This document shows positions 1 to 8,483 of a stretch of 64,000 nucleotides of DNA, one piece after another. Numbering within the stretch: position 1 is the stretch's first letter; the number at the start of each line of letters is the position of its first letter. Where the stretch lies: NCBI GenBank assembly GCA_017625035.1, contig JAGALX010000027.1, forward strand, positions 1 to 64,000. The letters are read 5' to 3'. The notes beneath the pieces are model-generated. The model was not told where the DNA came from. It ran no database searches and worked only from the letters and a program-made list of their open reading frames with translations. This DNA is from Clostridia bacterium (lineage in GTDB: Bacteria; Bacillota; Clostridia; TANB77; CAG-508). The position numbers were made by a program, and so were the translations under genes.

Positions 1-188
1 AGTATAAAAGCTTTTAATGGCTTTTGCACGTACTTTATTTATTTGATTTTTTCATTCATAAATATAAATAATTTTTTTATATTAAGTTTTGATTACAAAA
101 ATATTACAATCTTTTATTAATAATCGGCTGTGAATAGTAACATAATGTAAATGTTATACTAAAAAGGAAAAGGAGGGAGGATTTTTAA

Positions 189-542
189 ATGGAAGAAATT
201 ACTAACAACAATAATGTAAATTCAAATAATCAAATGAATAATCAACCAAAAAATGGATTAGCAATTGCTGGTTTTGTAGTAGGAATAGTATCAATTTTCT
301 GGAACTTTTACACTATAACAGGAATTGTAGGTTTAATTTTATCAATAATTGGACTAAAAAAATCTAAACAAACTCAAAAAGGTAAAGGCTTAGCAATCGC
401 AGGAATTTGTTGTAGCATAATTGGAATTATAATAGGAATTATAGCTATAATAGCTATCGTATTTATTGTTTCAGAAGTTGTAGATAATTCTGATGAAATC
501 GTGAGATCTATTAATGAGTTAAATTCTTTATATAATTATTAA
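189..542 (+). CDS. DUF4190-type small membrane protein
   Basis: A 117-residue protein with an Asn-rich cytoplasmic N-terminus (about residues 1-22) followed by two hydrophobic segments. Each segment is introduced by a K-G-L-A-I-A-G motif (about residues 22 and 67), which is the hallmark of DUF4190 proteins, whose function is unknown. The start follows a strong AAGGAGGGAGG ribosome site. A second, shorter copy of the same family lies 65 bases downstream on the same strand, so the two look like a tandem duplication and are probably co-transcribed. I infer an inner-membrane location; no enzymatic residues are visible. Confidence 0.8.
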   Translation: MEEITNNNNVNSNNQMNNQPKNGLAIAGFVVGIVSIFWNFYTITGIVGLILSIIGLKKSKQTQKGKGLAIAGICCSIIGIIIGIIAIIAIVFIVSEVVDNSDEIVRSINELNSLYNY

Positions 543-607
543 TAGTTTTACATAATTAAAAATATACTTATAATAAATTTATTTGTAAAAAAGAAGGGAG
601 AATTAAC

Positions 608-865
608 ATGGAAGAAAATAAAAATAATGGATTAGCAATAGCTGGATTTGTAGTATCATTAGTATCTTTACTTATAAATTTGGCAGGAATTGTAGGTTTA
701 GTAGGGGCAATATTATCAGCAGTTGGTCTTTCAAAATCTAAAAAAATGAATGGAAAAGGAAAAGGGCTTGCTATAGCAGGTTTAATTATAGGAATTATAG
801 GAATTGTATATGGAATTTATGCTATATTTACAGCTGTAGCTTTACTTTCAAGCTTAGGAATATAA
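608..865 (+). CDS. DUF4190-type small membrane protein, second copy
   Basis: An 85-residue paralogue of the gene just upstream. It has the same two N-G-L-A-I-A-G / K-G-L-A-I-A-G repeats, each leading into a membrane segment, but lacks the Asn-rich leader. An AGAAGGGAG site sits 6-7 bases before the ATG. The protein is almost entirely two helices joined by a short Lys-rich loop. The family (DUF4190) is recognised, its role is not. The gene ends just before a hairpin-rich non-coding patch. Confidence 0.8.
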   Translation: MEENKNNGLAIAGFVVSLVSLLINLAGIVGLVGAILSAVGLSKSKKMNGKGKGLAIAGLIIGIIGIVYGIYAIFTAVALLSSLGI

Positions 866-868
866 AAC

Positions 869-1128
869 ACAAATTTTTGCAAAATTTGGAGCGCGGACAA
901 TTACACGTGGCGCATGAAATAATTTGAAAAAAGTTAAAATATTTTAAATGCGCCACTATCGTTCTATAATAGGAAAGTTCAATATAAGAGTAAAAGTTAA
1001 CTAGTAATACTTTCCTATTATAGAAAATCTATTGCACACAATTTTTTTCAAAAATTGGCGCACGAACAAAGACGCGGACGATAAAATGTTATAAACAGAT
1101 GCGAATTAAAAGATGTCCGCTTTTGTTC
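869..1128. repeat. Hairpin-rich non-coding patch with several inverted repeats
   Basis: No credible gene lies here. Three inverted repeats are visible: a 9-bp pair (907-915 with 948-956, GTGGCGCAT), a perfect 17-bp pair (962-978 with 1009-1025) separated by 30 bases, and a composite pair (1064-1070 and 1074-1079 with 1115-1120 and 1122-1128). The two outer parts begin with related sequence (CACAAATTTTTGC-like at 869, CACAATTTTTTTC-like at about 1037). It is also locally richer in G+C than its flanks. It may be a decayed miniature element or a structured transcript. Confidence 0.5.
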
Positions 1129-1145
1129 TTTATAGAGAAGTTAAT

Positions 1146-1175
1146 AAAAAAAGATAGAAACAAAAGTTTCTATCT
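1146..1175 (-). terminator. Intrinsic terminator of tRNA-Ser
   Basis: A perfect 10-bp stem (1152-1161 with 1166-1175, AGATAGAAAC) with a 4-base loop. On the minus strand it is followed by a T run, directly downstream of the tRNA-Ser gene. Confidence 0.85.
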
Positions 1176-1180
1176 CTTTT

Positions 1181-1272
<92 letters not shown>

Positions 1273-1394
1273 GTTTGGAACAGTATTATATTAGCATAAA
1301 AATAGTAGGTATGTCAAGTAAAAATATAAAAAAATTTTTAACTTTTTTTCTTGACATTTACACAATATTTTGATATTATAAAAATACTTTTGAT

Positions 1395-1470
1395 GCGGGA
1401 ATAGCTCAGTTGATAGAGCGCTGCCTTGCCAAGGCAGAGGTCGCGGGTTTGAGCCCCGTTTCCCGCTCCA
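1395..1470 (+). tRNA. tRNA-Gly (anticodon GCC)
   Basis: A 76-base cloverleaf with acceptor GCGGGAA/TTCCCGC, a D-arm AGCTCAGTTGATAGAGC, an anticodon stem CTGCC/GGCAG around TTGCCAA (GCC) and an encoded CCA. Confidence 0.95.
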
Positions 1471-1587
1471 TAATTTTATTACAATTTTGTAATAAAATTT
1501 ATTTTTTGGAATATATTTATATTAAGAAAACAAAATAATAAAATTCTAGCTACAAATTTTCCAATAAATAAATTGCAAATTTAATAT

Positions 1588-1661
1588 GGCGATATAGCCA
1601 AGTGGTAAGGCACGAGTCTGCAAAACTCTGATCCCCGGTTCGAATCCGGGTGTCGCCTCCA
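1588..1661 (+). tRNA. tRNA-Cys (anticodon GCA), attachment target of the island
   Basis: A 74-base cloverleaf with acceptor GGCGATA/TGTCGCC, an anticodon loop with GCA, a CCGGTTCGAATCCGG T-arm and an encoded CCA. The integrase-bearing element begins directly after its 3' end. Short copies of the terminal GCCTCCA block recur at 17272, 18566 and 20935, so this tRNA is the likely attB. Confidence 0.95.
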
Positions 1662-1831
1662 TAGAATACCTTTTAATACGTATTATAACGTGTTAAGAGG
1701 TATTATTTTTGCCTAAAAATAGGGATTCTTAATTTTTAACTTTTTATTGTGTGTTATATAAAATTATAGTGTATGTTATAAAAATGTGACAAAATAAAAT
1801 AATAAATGTGACAAAATGTTATAAAAAAATT
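1651..1831. other. Left attachment region (attL) with arm-type repeats
   Basis: The tRNA-Cys 3' end (TGTCGCCTCCA, 1651-1661) is followed 110 bases later by repeats of the form ATGTTATAAAAATGTGAC (from 1773) and AAATGTGACAAAATGTTAT (from 1804). The same repeat family recurs at 17178, 18691 and 20845, each next to a GCCTCCA core. I infer that these are integrase arm-binding sites; no direct evidence of binding exists. Confidence 0.6.
1665..1710 (+). terminator. Terminator just after tRNA-Cys
   Basis: A 16-bp stem (1665-1680 with 1689-1704, two G-U pairs) followed by ATTTTT. It ends tRNA-Cys transcription and separates it from the convergent integrase. Each other attachment-type site in the island is also followed by such a hairpin. 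Confidence 0.8.
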
Positions 1832-1890
1832 CAAAACAAAAAAATAGTAGAATCGGCTTATATCAATGATTCCACTATTTTATTTTTCTT

Positions 1891-3309
1891 TTATGTTCTT
1901 AAATTATTATTTTTATAGTAATCACGAAGTTTTGATTTTTCATCTTTTTTAAATCTTTTTAAGATATGTGCATAAGTTTTTTGTACTTGTTCAACAGTAT
2001 CTCCAATCAAATCAGCAATAGTTTCTACTTTTAGTCCAGCCTCTAGGCAACGGCATACAAAGGAATGACGAGCTTGATGTATGAAACAACCGTCTGTATT
2101 ATCCTCTTGAATATGTAATTTTCTGCAAATTCTTTTAAAAGTAGTTGTTACTTGTGATGGTGTTATAAAATCTCCGTTTCTATTACAGAATAAAAAATGT
2201 TGTGTATTATTATCAAATGTTTTTGAGTGTTCTATTTGTTCCTTGAAAATATCTTCTATTACATTTTCAGGTGCAATATCAAAGTCTATTTCTCTATAGT
2301 CAGGCAATCCTTTTTTTCTTCTTTTTTCAGAATTTTTTGTACTATCTCCTAAAATGAATTTTCCGTTTTCATCTCTAGTAATGGTTTTTGATATTTTAAA
2401 TATTTCTTTTTCAAAGTCTATATCGCTTGTATAATGTTTTTGGTCATATCCTGTTTGTAATGCTAATATTTCTCCAATTCTTTGACCACAATCAAAAGAC
2501 AATTTTACAATATTCTTAAATGTAATACTATCCATTGATGACCTAATATCTGTTAAGCTTGGAGTTGTATTAATATAGTCTAATAAAAGATTCTGCTCAT
2601 CAGTTTCAAAAGCTCTTGCTATTTTTGTTGGTAATTTACTTGTTACAGGAGTTATATTATCACAAGGATTTTCAACTATTAAATGATGTTGTATTGCATA
2701 CTTAAAACCTGCTTTTATTTCATCTCTGTGTTTATTTATTTCACTTTGAGAGAAACCCTCTTTTAAACTGTTTAAATAATCTTGTATGTTATCTTTTGTT
2801 ATTTTTTGTATTGGTTTATCTGCTAATCCATATTTTTTCATTTTATTTCTTAAATTTTTGTTTCTACCGTGTGTATTATCTTTTATTACATTAGCATTTA
2901 ATCTAACTTCATTTTTCTTTTCTAAAATTTCAAATAATGTGAGTTCGGATTTTTCTACGAATCCACCATTTTTATATTTATCGATACTTTGTTGTGCTTC
3001 TTCTTGTGTATTAAAACTACCTAAATATTCTCTTTTACCGTTATTGATTTGTGGAGAAAAAGCTTTATATTTAATTCCTATATAAAATCTATCACAATTT
3101 TTATTAGTACATTCTTTACATTTTTTACAAGCATTAGTTCCCTCTCGATTGTTACAAATACTTCTGTCTTTACATTCACTACAAATTTTGCACATCTGAG
3201 TTAAACGTCTTTCTTTTCTATCATTTTTTTGAATGTTTTTGGTTATTGTTCCTGTTCCTTTTCTTCCTCTTGTTTTTAATTGTTCATTTTTTTTAGGTCT
3301 ACCTGCCAT
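1891..3309 (-). CDS. int: Tyrosine recombinase / integrase with Cys-rich N-terminus
   Basis: A 472-residue site-specific tyrosine recombinase that should integrate and excise the element at tRNA-Cys. The catalytic residues visible are R277 (CGQRIGE), the H411-x-x-R414 box (HQARHSF) and the nucleophile Y446 (QKTYAHI). The usual second His/Trp position is D437 (IGDT). The N-terminus is unusual: a basic AT-hook-like start (GRPKK) is followed by two cysteine clusters, C40-C43-C46-C52 and C61-C64-C67-C72, which suggest metal binding. An arm-binding/SAM-like domain (about 120-230) precedes the catalytic domain. Its AAGGAGG site lies just downstream of a nested hairpin leader. The convergent neighbour is tRNA-Cys. 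Confidence 0.93.
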   Translation of the reverse strand: MAGRPKKNEQLKTRGRKGTGTITKNIQKNDRKERRLTQMCKICSECKDRSICNNREGTNACKKCKECTNKNCDRFYIGIKYKAFSPQINNGKREYLGSFNTQEEAQQSIDKYKNGGFVEKSELTLFEILEKKNEVRLNANVIKDNTHGRNKNLRNKMKKYGLADKPIQKITKDNIQDYLNSLKEGFSQSEINKHRDEIKAGFKYAIQHHLIVENPCDNITPVTSKLPTKIARAFETDEQNLLLDYINTTPSLTDIRSSMDSITFKNIVKLSFDCGQRIGEILALQTGYDQKHYTSDIDFEKEIFKISKTITRDENGKFILGDSTKNSEKRRKKGLPDYREIDFDIAPENVIEDIFKEQIEHSKTFDNNTQHFLFCNRNGDFITPSQVTTTFKRICRKLHIQEDNTDGCFIHQARHSFVCRCLEAGLKVETIADLIGDTVEQVQKTYAHILKRFKKDEKSKLRDYYKNNNLRT

Positions 3310-3332
3310 TATTAATCCTCCTTAATATTTTC

Positions 3333-3465
3333 ATACTTTAAGAAAGATTTTGTTGTTATATTGCATTTTGGAACGTTTTTTGCTACAATATAAAAAGCAA
3401 ATGCTTTCTTAAAAGTATTTGTTCGTATGGTAATGTATGTTAGTTTGGCGACTGGATACATTACC
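3333..3465 (-). promoter_or_regulatory. Structured leader between repressor and integrase genes
   Basis: A nested foldback lies between the repressor stop and the integrase ribosome site. The outer arms are 3333-3346 and 3404-3418, and the inner arms 3356-3363 and 3386-3393 (TTATATTG/CAATATAA). A separate perfect 10-bp hairpin lies at 3429-3438 with 3456-3465. On the minus strand these precede integrase translation and could attenuate read-through from the repressor transcript. A 60-codon open frame through this stretch has no ribosome site, so I do not call it a gene. Confidence 0.5.
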
Positions 3466-3471
3466 TTTTTA

Positions 3472-3939
3472 TTATTTTGGATTTTTGTTTTCATTATATT
3501 GTTGTTCTAGTATATCAATAAATTCTTTATTATTATTTAATATTTGAACAATAGCTTTTATTCTTTCATCAGAAATCTCTGAATCTACTGTTGAAATTAT
3601 ATCGTTTTGCTGTAAATCATTCTTTAATTTTGACCATTGCGCTAAACTTTTTTCTGCTCCTTTTGAATAATATTTCATTCCTAAACCTGTTAAATATTGT
3701 TCAACATCTTTATAAGGGAGAGGTTCATCAATCATTCCTATTAAATAATCTAAAGAAATATTTAAGTTTTTTGCTATTCTTATTTTTATTTCATCTCGTA
3801 CACTTCTTTCTCCTCTTTCATACATAGATAATGCAGAATAAGTAATGTCATTTTGTTTTGCAAAATCTTCTCTTGTAATTCCTAACTTTTCTCTTTCTTC
3901 TTTAATTCTTTTTCCAAAAATTATTTTATCGTTCCTCAT
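3472..3939 (-). CDS. XRE-family phage-type repressor
   Basis: A 155-residue regulator with an N-terminal Cro/CI-type helix-turn-helix (about residues 8-65, EDFAKQNDITYSALSMYERG) and a C-terminal tail (about 75-155) of unknown fold that could mediate dimerisation. The ATG at 3939 is chosen because it follows GAGGTGA; a longer frame upstream lacks a site. It is transcribed away from the excisionase gene from a shared control region with four palindromes, so it is the likely lysogeny-type switch of element A. It shows no peptidase (LexA-like) Ser/Lys dyad, so the inducing signal is unknown. Confidence 0.85.
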   Translation of the reverse strand: MRNDKIIFGKRIKEEREKLGITREDFAKQNDITYSALSMYERGERSVRDEIKIRIAKNLNISLDYLIGMIDEPLPYKDVEQYLTGLGMKYYSKGAEKSLAQWSKLKNDLQQNDIISTVDSEISDERIKAIVQILNNNKEFIDILEQQYNENKNPK

Positions 3940-3950
3940 AAAATCACCTC

Positions 3951-4123
3951 TTTTGCACAAATTGTGTTATTGTTTTCGATTATAATTATAGCACGATATG
4001 TGTAAAAAGTCAATATTTTTAAAAAAAGTCTTGATGTTTTACACAATATGTGCTATAATGCCATTGAAAAGAATTTACAACTTTTCTATTTTTTTCTTTA
4101 TTAATTGCACATTTTGTGCAATT
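3951..4123. promoter_or_regulatory. Divergent promoters with repeated operators
   Basis: The rightward promoter is TTGATG (4031) with a 17-base spacer and TATAAT (4054). The leftward promoter is TTGACT with a 17-base spacer and TATAAT (plus-strand 3985-4013). Both spacers hold the same operator-like sequence, TTTTACACAATATGTGC and TTTTACACATATCGTGC. Related palindromes lie at 3951-3968 (over the repressor ribosome site) and 4103-4123 (AATTGCAC/GTGCAATT). The repressor encoded to the left is the obvious candidate ligand. Confidence 0.8.
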
Positions 4124-4168
4124 ATGTATTGTTTTCAAATAAATATATATTGAAAGGAGATGTTTTTA

Positions 4169-4354
4169 ATGGAATTAGAATCAAGAACATTAACTGTTCA
4201 AGATGTAAGAGCAGACTTGCAAGTTGGAAGAAATACAGTTTATAGGATATTTGCACGTCCTGACTTCCCTGCTATTACAGAGGGAAGAAAATTTGTAGTG
4301 GATTCAATCGCTTATGCTGAATGGAAAAAACAAAGAAGAACAAAGGAGGATTAA
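4169..4354 (+). CDS. Excisionase-like small HTH protein
   Basis: A 61-residue protein with a winged-helix/MerR-like fold of the HTH_17 (Xis/AlpA) type. VQDVRADLQVGRNTVYRIF forms the helix-turn-helix, followed by a wing ending in an A-Y-A-E-W-K-K helix. The ATG at 4169 follows GAAAGGAGA; the slightly longer frame has no site. As the first gene of the rightward operon opposite the repressor, it is likely the directionality factor or early activator of the element. Confidence 0.75.
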   Translation: MELESRTLTVQDVRADLQVGRNTVYRIFARPDFPAITEGRKFVVDSIAYAEWKKQRRTKED

Positions 4355-4431
4355 AAGATGTTTATATTAAAAAATAATAAATACTACTTATTAATATAAA
4401 AAAGCAATGAACTTTAATAAGAACATTGCTA

Positions 4432-4499
4432 GACAACTATAAAAATTAGTTTATTAATTTGTGATTATTTTAAGTATAGACTAATTTTTATAGCTTGTC
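4432..4499. repeat. Long inverted repeat upstream of the primase
   Basis: Arms 4432-4450 and 4480-4499 match over 19 positions with one extra base, enclosing a 29-base AT-rich loop. It lies in the otherwise empty gap between the excisionase and primase genes. No T run follows, so a simple terminator is unlikely. A replication origin or regulatory foldback is possible. Confidence 0.5.
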
Positions 4500-4529
4500 A
4501 AATTTATAAAAAAATTAGGAGGACTAACA

Positions 4530-5576
4530 ATGAATATAACAGAATTAAAGCAACATATCTTTCAAAATAGTCTTCAAAGAAAAATATTAGAAGAACTAGG
4601 ATTGCATAACATCAGAGAAGATAGCAACAAAATTCAATGTAGTAATATAGACGGCGATAATCCTACTGCAATTTGTATTTACAAAAATAATGTAGATTTA
4701 ATGGTTACAAATTATACAAGAGATATTAAAGATAAATATAATAATTCAGATATAATAGCTCTTGTAGAGTTTGTAAAAAATTATGACTTTGCAGAAGCAG
4801 TACAATGGATTCAAAAAGTTTTAGACATAGATAATAAACCTGCTAAAAAAGAGATAACAGAGCAAGACAAACTAGATTATATTTTTAATAATTCTAATTA
4901 TATATTAGATGACAAACAAGATGAGGTGTTGCTTCCTGCAATTAGCGAAGATTATCTAAATGCATACTTGAGTTGGAATAATACAGAATTTTATAAAGAT
5001 AATATATCATACGAAACACAGGCAGAGTTTGAACTTGGAATTGATGTTTTCTCTCACAGAATCACAATACCAATACGAGATGAATTAGGGAGACTTGTTG
5101 GAATAAAAGGTCGAAGAGTATGGGACGTAATTGATGAGTACAATCCAAAATATCTTTATCTTTATAATTGTGAAAAATCTAAAATTTTATATGGACTGTA
5201 TAAAACACTTCCATTTATAAAAGAAAGAAACGAAGTCATCATTTGCGAATCTGAAAAAGGTGTAATGCAACTTTGGTCTTATGGATTCAAAAATTCAGTA
5301 TCAATTGGAGGTCATTCATTGAGTGATTGGCAAGTTCGCAGAATTGAAGATTTAGATGTAGATATAGTAATTGCATTTGATGAAGATGTAGAAAATGACA
5401 TCATATTTGAAGAAGCTAAAAAGTTCTTAACTGAAAATAAAATCTATTATATAAATGATATAGAAAACATTTTAAATATTAAAGAAAGTCCAATGGATTC
5501 TCCAGGAAACTGGGATAGACTATATAAAAATAGATTCTTGTTTATGCAAAATCATTGTAATGATTGGGAGGTGTAA
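4530..5576 (+). CDS. DnaG-like primase with TOPRIM domain
   Basis: A 348-residue protein. The C-terminal half carries a TOPRIM fold: the metal-binding glutamate lies in VIICESEKGVMQLWSYG (about E240/E242), followed by SIGG at about 258 and an AFDED acidic pair (D284, D286). The central part (SHRITIPIRDELGRLVGIKG, about 175-195) matches the DnaG core. The N-terminus has only one cysteine where DnaG zinc-binding domains have several, so the zinc site is absent or degenerate. It starts the replication operon (primase, Cys-motif protein, helicase), and the next start is within 3 bases of its stop. Its role is primer synthesis for autonomous replication of the element. Confidence 0.85.
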   Translation: MNITELKQHIFQNSLQRKILEELGLHNIREDSNKIQCSNIDGDNPTAICIYKNNVDLMVTNYTRDIKDKYNNSDIIALVEFVKNYDFAEAVQWIQKVLDIDNKPAKKEITEQDKLDYIFNNSNYILDDKQDEVLLPAISEDYLNAYLSWNNTEFYKDNISYETQAEFELGIDVFSHRITIPIRDELGRLVGIKGRRVWDVIDEYNPKYLYLYNCEKSKILYGLYKTLPFIKERNEVIICESEKGVMQLWSYGFKNSVSIGGHSLSDWQVRRIEDLDVDIVIAFDEDVENDIIFEEAKKFLTENKIYYINDIENILNIKESPMDSPGNWDRLYKNRFLFMQNHCNDWEV

Positions 5577-5578
5577 CA

Positions 5579-6712
5579 ATGCACTTTCCTACTACAATAA
5601 TTTTTCAGTATGATACATTTAGAAATAATCTAACTTCTGTTACACAATATTTTACAATATTGTATGAAGAACATAAAGAATTAATTGAAAAATTAGATTT
5701 AAAAAATTACATTCAAGTTGATGAATTAGCTACAGTTTTAGTTTTAGAATTAAATGTAAAAATATATGACATATCTATAGAAACAATAATACAAGGAATT
5801 CTAAAGAATCTTTTTTCAAAATCATCTATACAAAATAATTTAATAACAACTAATAACAAGATGATTGGAAAAACTTATGTAATAAAAGAAATTTCATTAA
5901 AAGATTTAATATGCAATTTTTATCAGTTCATCAAGGGCAGAGGTCATTTTGCTAGAGATATGAAAACTGTTACTAAACAATGGGAAATAGCATTAGATAA
6001 GAATTATTTAGCTTTTTTTGAAGAAGGATTACAAGATGAAGACATCATACAATTACAAAATAATAGAATTCGCAACAATAATGATGAACTAGATTTATAT
6101 AGACATTTTTCAGTAGAACAATCAATATATAATTCTTTATATTTTTTGGAGAAACAAAATTCAGATAACTTCTATTACATCTATTACAGAATAAAAAATA
6201 CTAATAGATTTTATAAATTTGTAATGTCAAAGGGTAAAGATTATAAAGAATTCCAAAGCATACAAAAAAGTTATGACTACATAAGAATTAATTTTGATGA
6301 AGCACTTGATAGATGTCAGTTATTTTATGAGCTTGAATTTGAAATACTAGAAACCATCACAAAAGAACAGATTGAAGCAATTATTTCTAATTTTGTATTA
6401 ATAAATGGAGGAAAGAAAAAGATTAAACAGTACATACAATATTTAGATTTAGAAGCATTAAAAAATTATGATTGGAATATTCAACTTGATATTGCAACAT
6501 TAAATGCTAATAATACAGATTTATCTTGTGTAGCAAAATGTTCTGAATTTTGTCCTTTTTATGAAAATTGCAATCCTATTCAAGACAATATGATAGAAAC
6601 GATTAAGAATAGGAAGCCTATTGAAGCTAAAGAGAACACTATAAACTATGTAGAATTAGAAAAAGCAAGAGAAGAATTAAAAAGATTTATAAGGGAGGCG
6701 TTTTGGTTTTGA
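5579..6712 (+). CDS. Replication-operon protein with a C-terminal Cys motif
   Basis: A 377-residue protein of no family I recognise. It is mostly helical and begins after a GGGAGG site. Near the C-terminus is a cluster CVAKCSEFCPFYENC (C-x3-C-x3-C-x5-C, about residues 320-334), suggestive of a zinc or iron-sulfur site. It sits between the primase and helicase genes and overlaps the helicase start, so translation is coupled and a part in replication (primase accessory or loader) is the best inference. I see no nucleotide-binding motif. Confidence 0.6.
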   Translation: MHFPTTIIFQYDTFRNNLTSVTQYFTILYEEHKELIEKLDLKNYIQVDELATVLVLELNVKIYDISIETIIQGILKNLFSKSSIQNNLITTNNKMIGKTYVIKEISLKDLICNFYQFIKGRGHFARDMKTVTKQWEIALDKNYLAFFEEGLQDEDIIQLQNNRIRNNNDELDLYRHFSVEQSIYNSLYFLEKQNSDNFYYIYYRIKNTNRFYKFVMSKGKDYKEFQSIQKSYDYIRINFDEALDRCQLFYELEFEILETITKEQIEAIISNFVLINGGKKKIKQYIQYLDLEALKNYDWNIQLDIATLNANNTDLSCVAKCSEFCPFYENCNPIQDNMIETIKNRKPIEAKENTINYVELEKAREELKRFIREAFWF

Positions 6713-8157
6713 GATATAGACATCAAAATAAGGTTATCCTGGTTAAAGGTGGTTGTGGACTTGGAAAATCAAGTGCATACGCAGACTTATTAACAAAAAA
6801 TGAATGGCTAGACGATAAAATAATTGCTTTGCCTACAAATAAGGCAAAAAGGCATATTTTTGAAGTGATTAATCAAAAAAAAACTAAAGATACTACTAAT
6901 AAATTTATGATGACACCTGACTTTGAGAAACTATCATCAGAAGTTTACAAAGAAGTAGATAGACTTCAAAAAATAGGTGCATACGAACAATTGAAATGTT
7001 ATATAGAAAACTATGTTTTTAAATATGCTACAGATGAGAATAAAGTAAAAAATATATTGATTTTAAATAATTATTTAAAAGATAATGAAAGAGTCAAAGA
7101 TTTTGCAAATGCAATTATAACAACACATACAAGAGCATTTTATTTAACAGACAAAGTATATGACACACATAGTGTAATTTATGATGAAGATATTTTGAAT
7201 GAGGCAATTAAAATAATTGAAATACCTATAAAAGCTATTGAAGAAACATTGCCAAATTTAAAAGAATCAAAGATGATTATTCAGGAAAAACTGGAACTTG
7301 CAATAAATAATAAATATAGACAAGTTATACCTGTTGAATCACACGTTTGGTATCAAGATAAGATTGAAGCAGAAATAAAAGAGAGCAAAAAAATATATTG
7401 TAACATAAATGATTTATTGAGATGTAAAGCGATTGCTAGAAGTAATAAATTTTTTGCTAAAACCTTATCTAATCCAAATGGAAGAGATGAAGATGATACT
7501 TTATGGATTTTAGTTGAAAATACATTACCATATAGAAAAAGTCTAGTATTATCAGCAACAGCAGACATACAATTATACAAAGACTATTTTGAAAAGAAGT
7601 GCAAAAGAAAACTTGAAATAAAAGAAACTCCAAAAGTAGAAAATGTGGGAACTATTATTCAACATTATTCATACACATACAGTAAAGATTGCTTGAGAAA
7701 GAATCCTGAAATATTAGAAACAATAAGAGAAGAACACAAAGAGGATTTAATAATTTTGCCTAAAGAATTTCTTGATAGAGGAAGAAAAGCTAACGGACTT
7801 GAAATTGAAATGGGAAAATTAGAAAGTATTGACGAATTGAAAGGTACAAATTTAGTAATTGTTGGACTTCCAAATAGAAGTGAAATATATCACAAAATGA
7901 TGGAATATGCTATATATGGTGTAATACATAATGAAGCAAATATGAGAAATGCTTGGGAAGAAAATGAATTCGGAAAATTTCAATTTTTTAATTATCCTGA
8001 AAAATATGCAAATTTGAGAAGAATCAGATTTTGGGAATGTGAGGAAACTTTAAATCAGTTGATTGGAAGAGCAAGACTTGTGTTGCCTGAAAATTATCAA
8101 ACTATAGTACATATTTACGCAAAATATCCTGTTGAAAATGCTATTTATATGCCATAA
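6703..8157 (+). CDS. SF2-type helicase of the element
   Basis: A 484-residue protein with Walker A GGCGLGKSS (about 16-24), a Walker B-like VIYDEDI (about 160), an LSATAD motif III (about 287) and a motif VI-like QLIGRAR (about 452), which together indicate a superfamily 2 helicase/translocase. It starts at TTG (6703) after AAGGGAGG and overlaps the preceding gene by 10 bases. It completes the primase-accessory-helicase operon. The carboxy-terminal RecA fold is compact and no extra DNA-binding domain is visible. Likely role: unwinding during element replication. Confidence 0.8.
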   Translation: MVLRYRHQNKVILVKGGCGLGKSSAYADLLTKNEWLDDKIIALPTNKAKRHIFEVINQKKTKDTTNKFMMTPDFEKLSSEVYKEVDRLQKIGAYEQLKCYIENYVFKYATDENKVKNILILNNYLKDNERVKDFANAIITTHTRAFYLTDKVYDTHSVIYDEDILNEAIKIIEIPIKAIEETLPNLKESKMIIQEKLELAINNKYRQVIPVESHVWYQDKIEAEIKESKKIYCNINDLLRCKAIARSNKFFAKTLSNPNGRDEDDTLWILVENTLPYRKSLVLSATADIQLYKDYFEKKCKRKLEIKETPKVENVGTIIQHYSYTYSKDCLRKNPEILETIREEHKEDLIILPKEFLDRGRKANGLEIEMGKLESIDELKGTNLVIVGLPNRSEIYHKMMEYAIYGVIHNEANMRNAWEENEFGKFQFFNYPEKYANLRRIRFWECEETLNQLIGRARLVLPENYQTIVHIYAKYPVENAIYMP

Positions 8158-8334
8158 TGGAGGTTGGCTTTTTTTTGGAAAATAGTATTATTTATTATAT
8201 GGTGTTTTACCAAAATAAAGCCAAATATTTTTATTTAAAAATATGGTGTTTAATAGTCCCCCTCTTAAAACCTATAGTATTTTCAATGGTTTTTGATTAT
8301 TCTGTAGATGAAGAAAAATAAAGTTTTTTATACT

Positions 8335-8371
8335 CTCTGTAGGAGTGAATCACATCTTACAGAGTTTTTTT
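8335..8371 (+). terminator. Terminator after the replication operon
   Basis: The stem CTCTGTA/TACAGAG (8335-8341 with 8358-8364) is followed by seven T residues. Confidence 0.7.
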
Positions 8372-8483
8372 GTCGGTCGAAGTTAATGTGCTACAGATAT
8401 ATATCAAGATTTTAAAAGTTAAAAATATGTAAAATAGCCCCCTCATTTTATTAAAAAAATATTAAAAAATAAATAAAATAATA

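Noticed and set aside
1..188. Partial gene at the left edge
   Set aside because: Stops in all frames and AT-rich promoter-like sequence; nothing coding can be supported.
2786..3085. Open frames opposite strong genes, for example opposite the integrase, gatA, dnaB and ftsH
   Set aside because: They are Leu/Ile/Phe-rich antisense shadows of well-supported genes without ribosome sites.
3312..3494. 60-codon minus-strand frame between repressor and integrase
   Set aside because: No ribosome site, unlike all neighbours, and it runs through strong nested hairpins that explain the sequence better as a leader.
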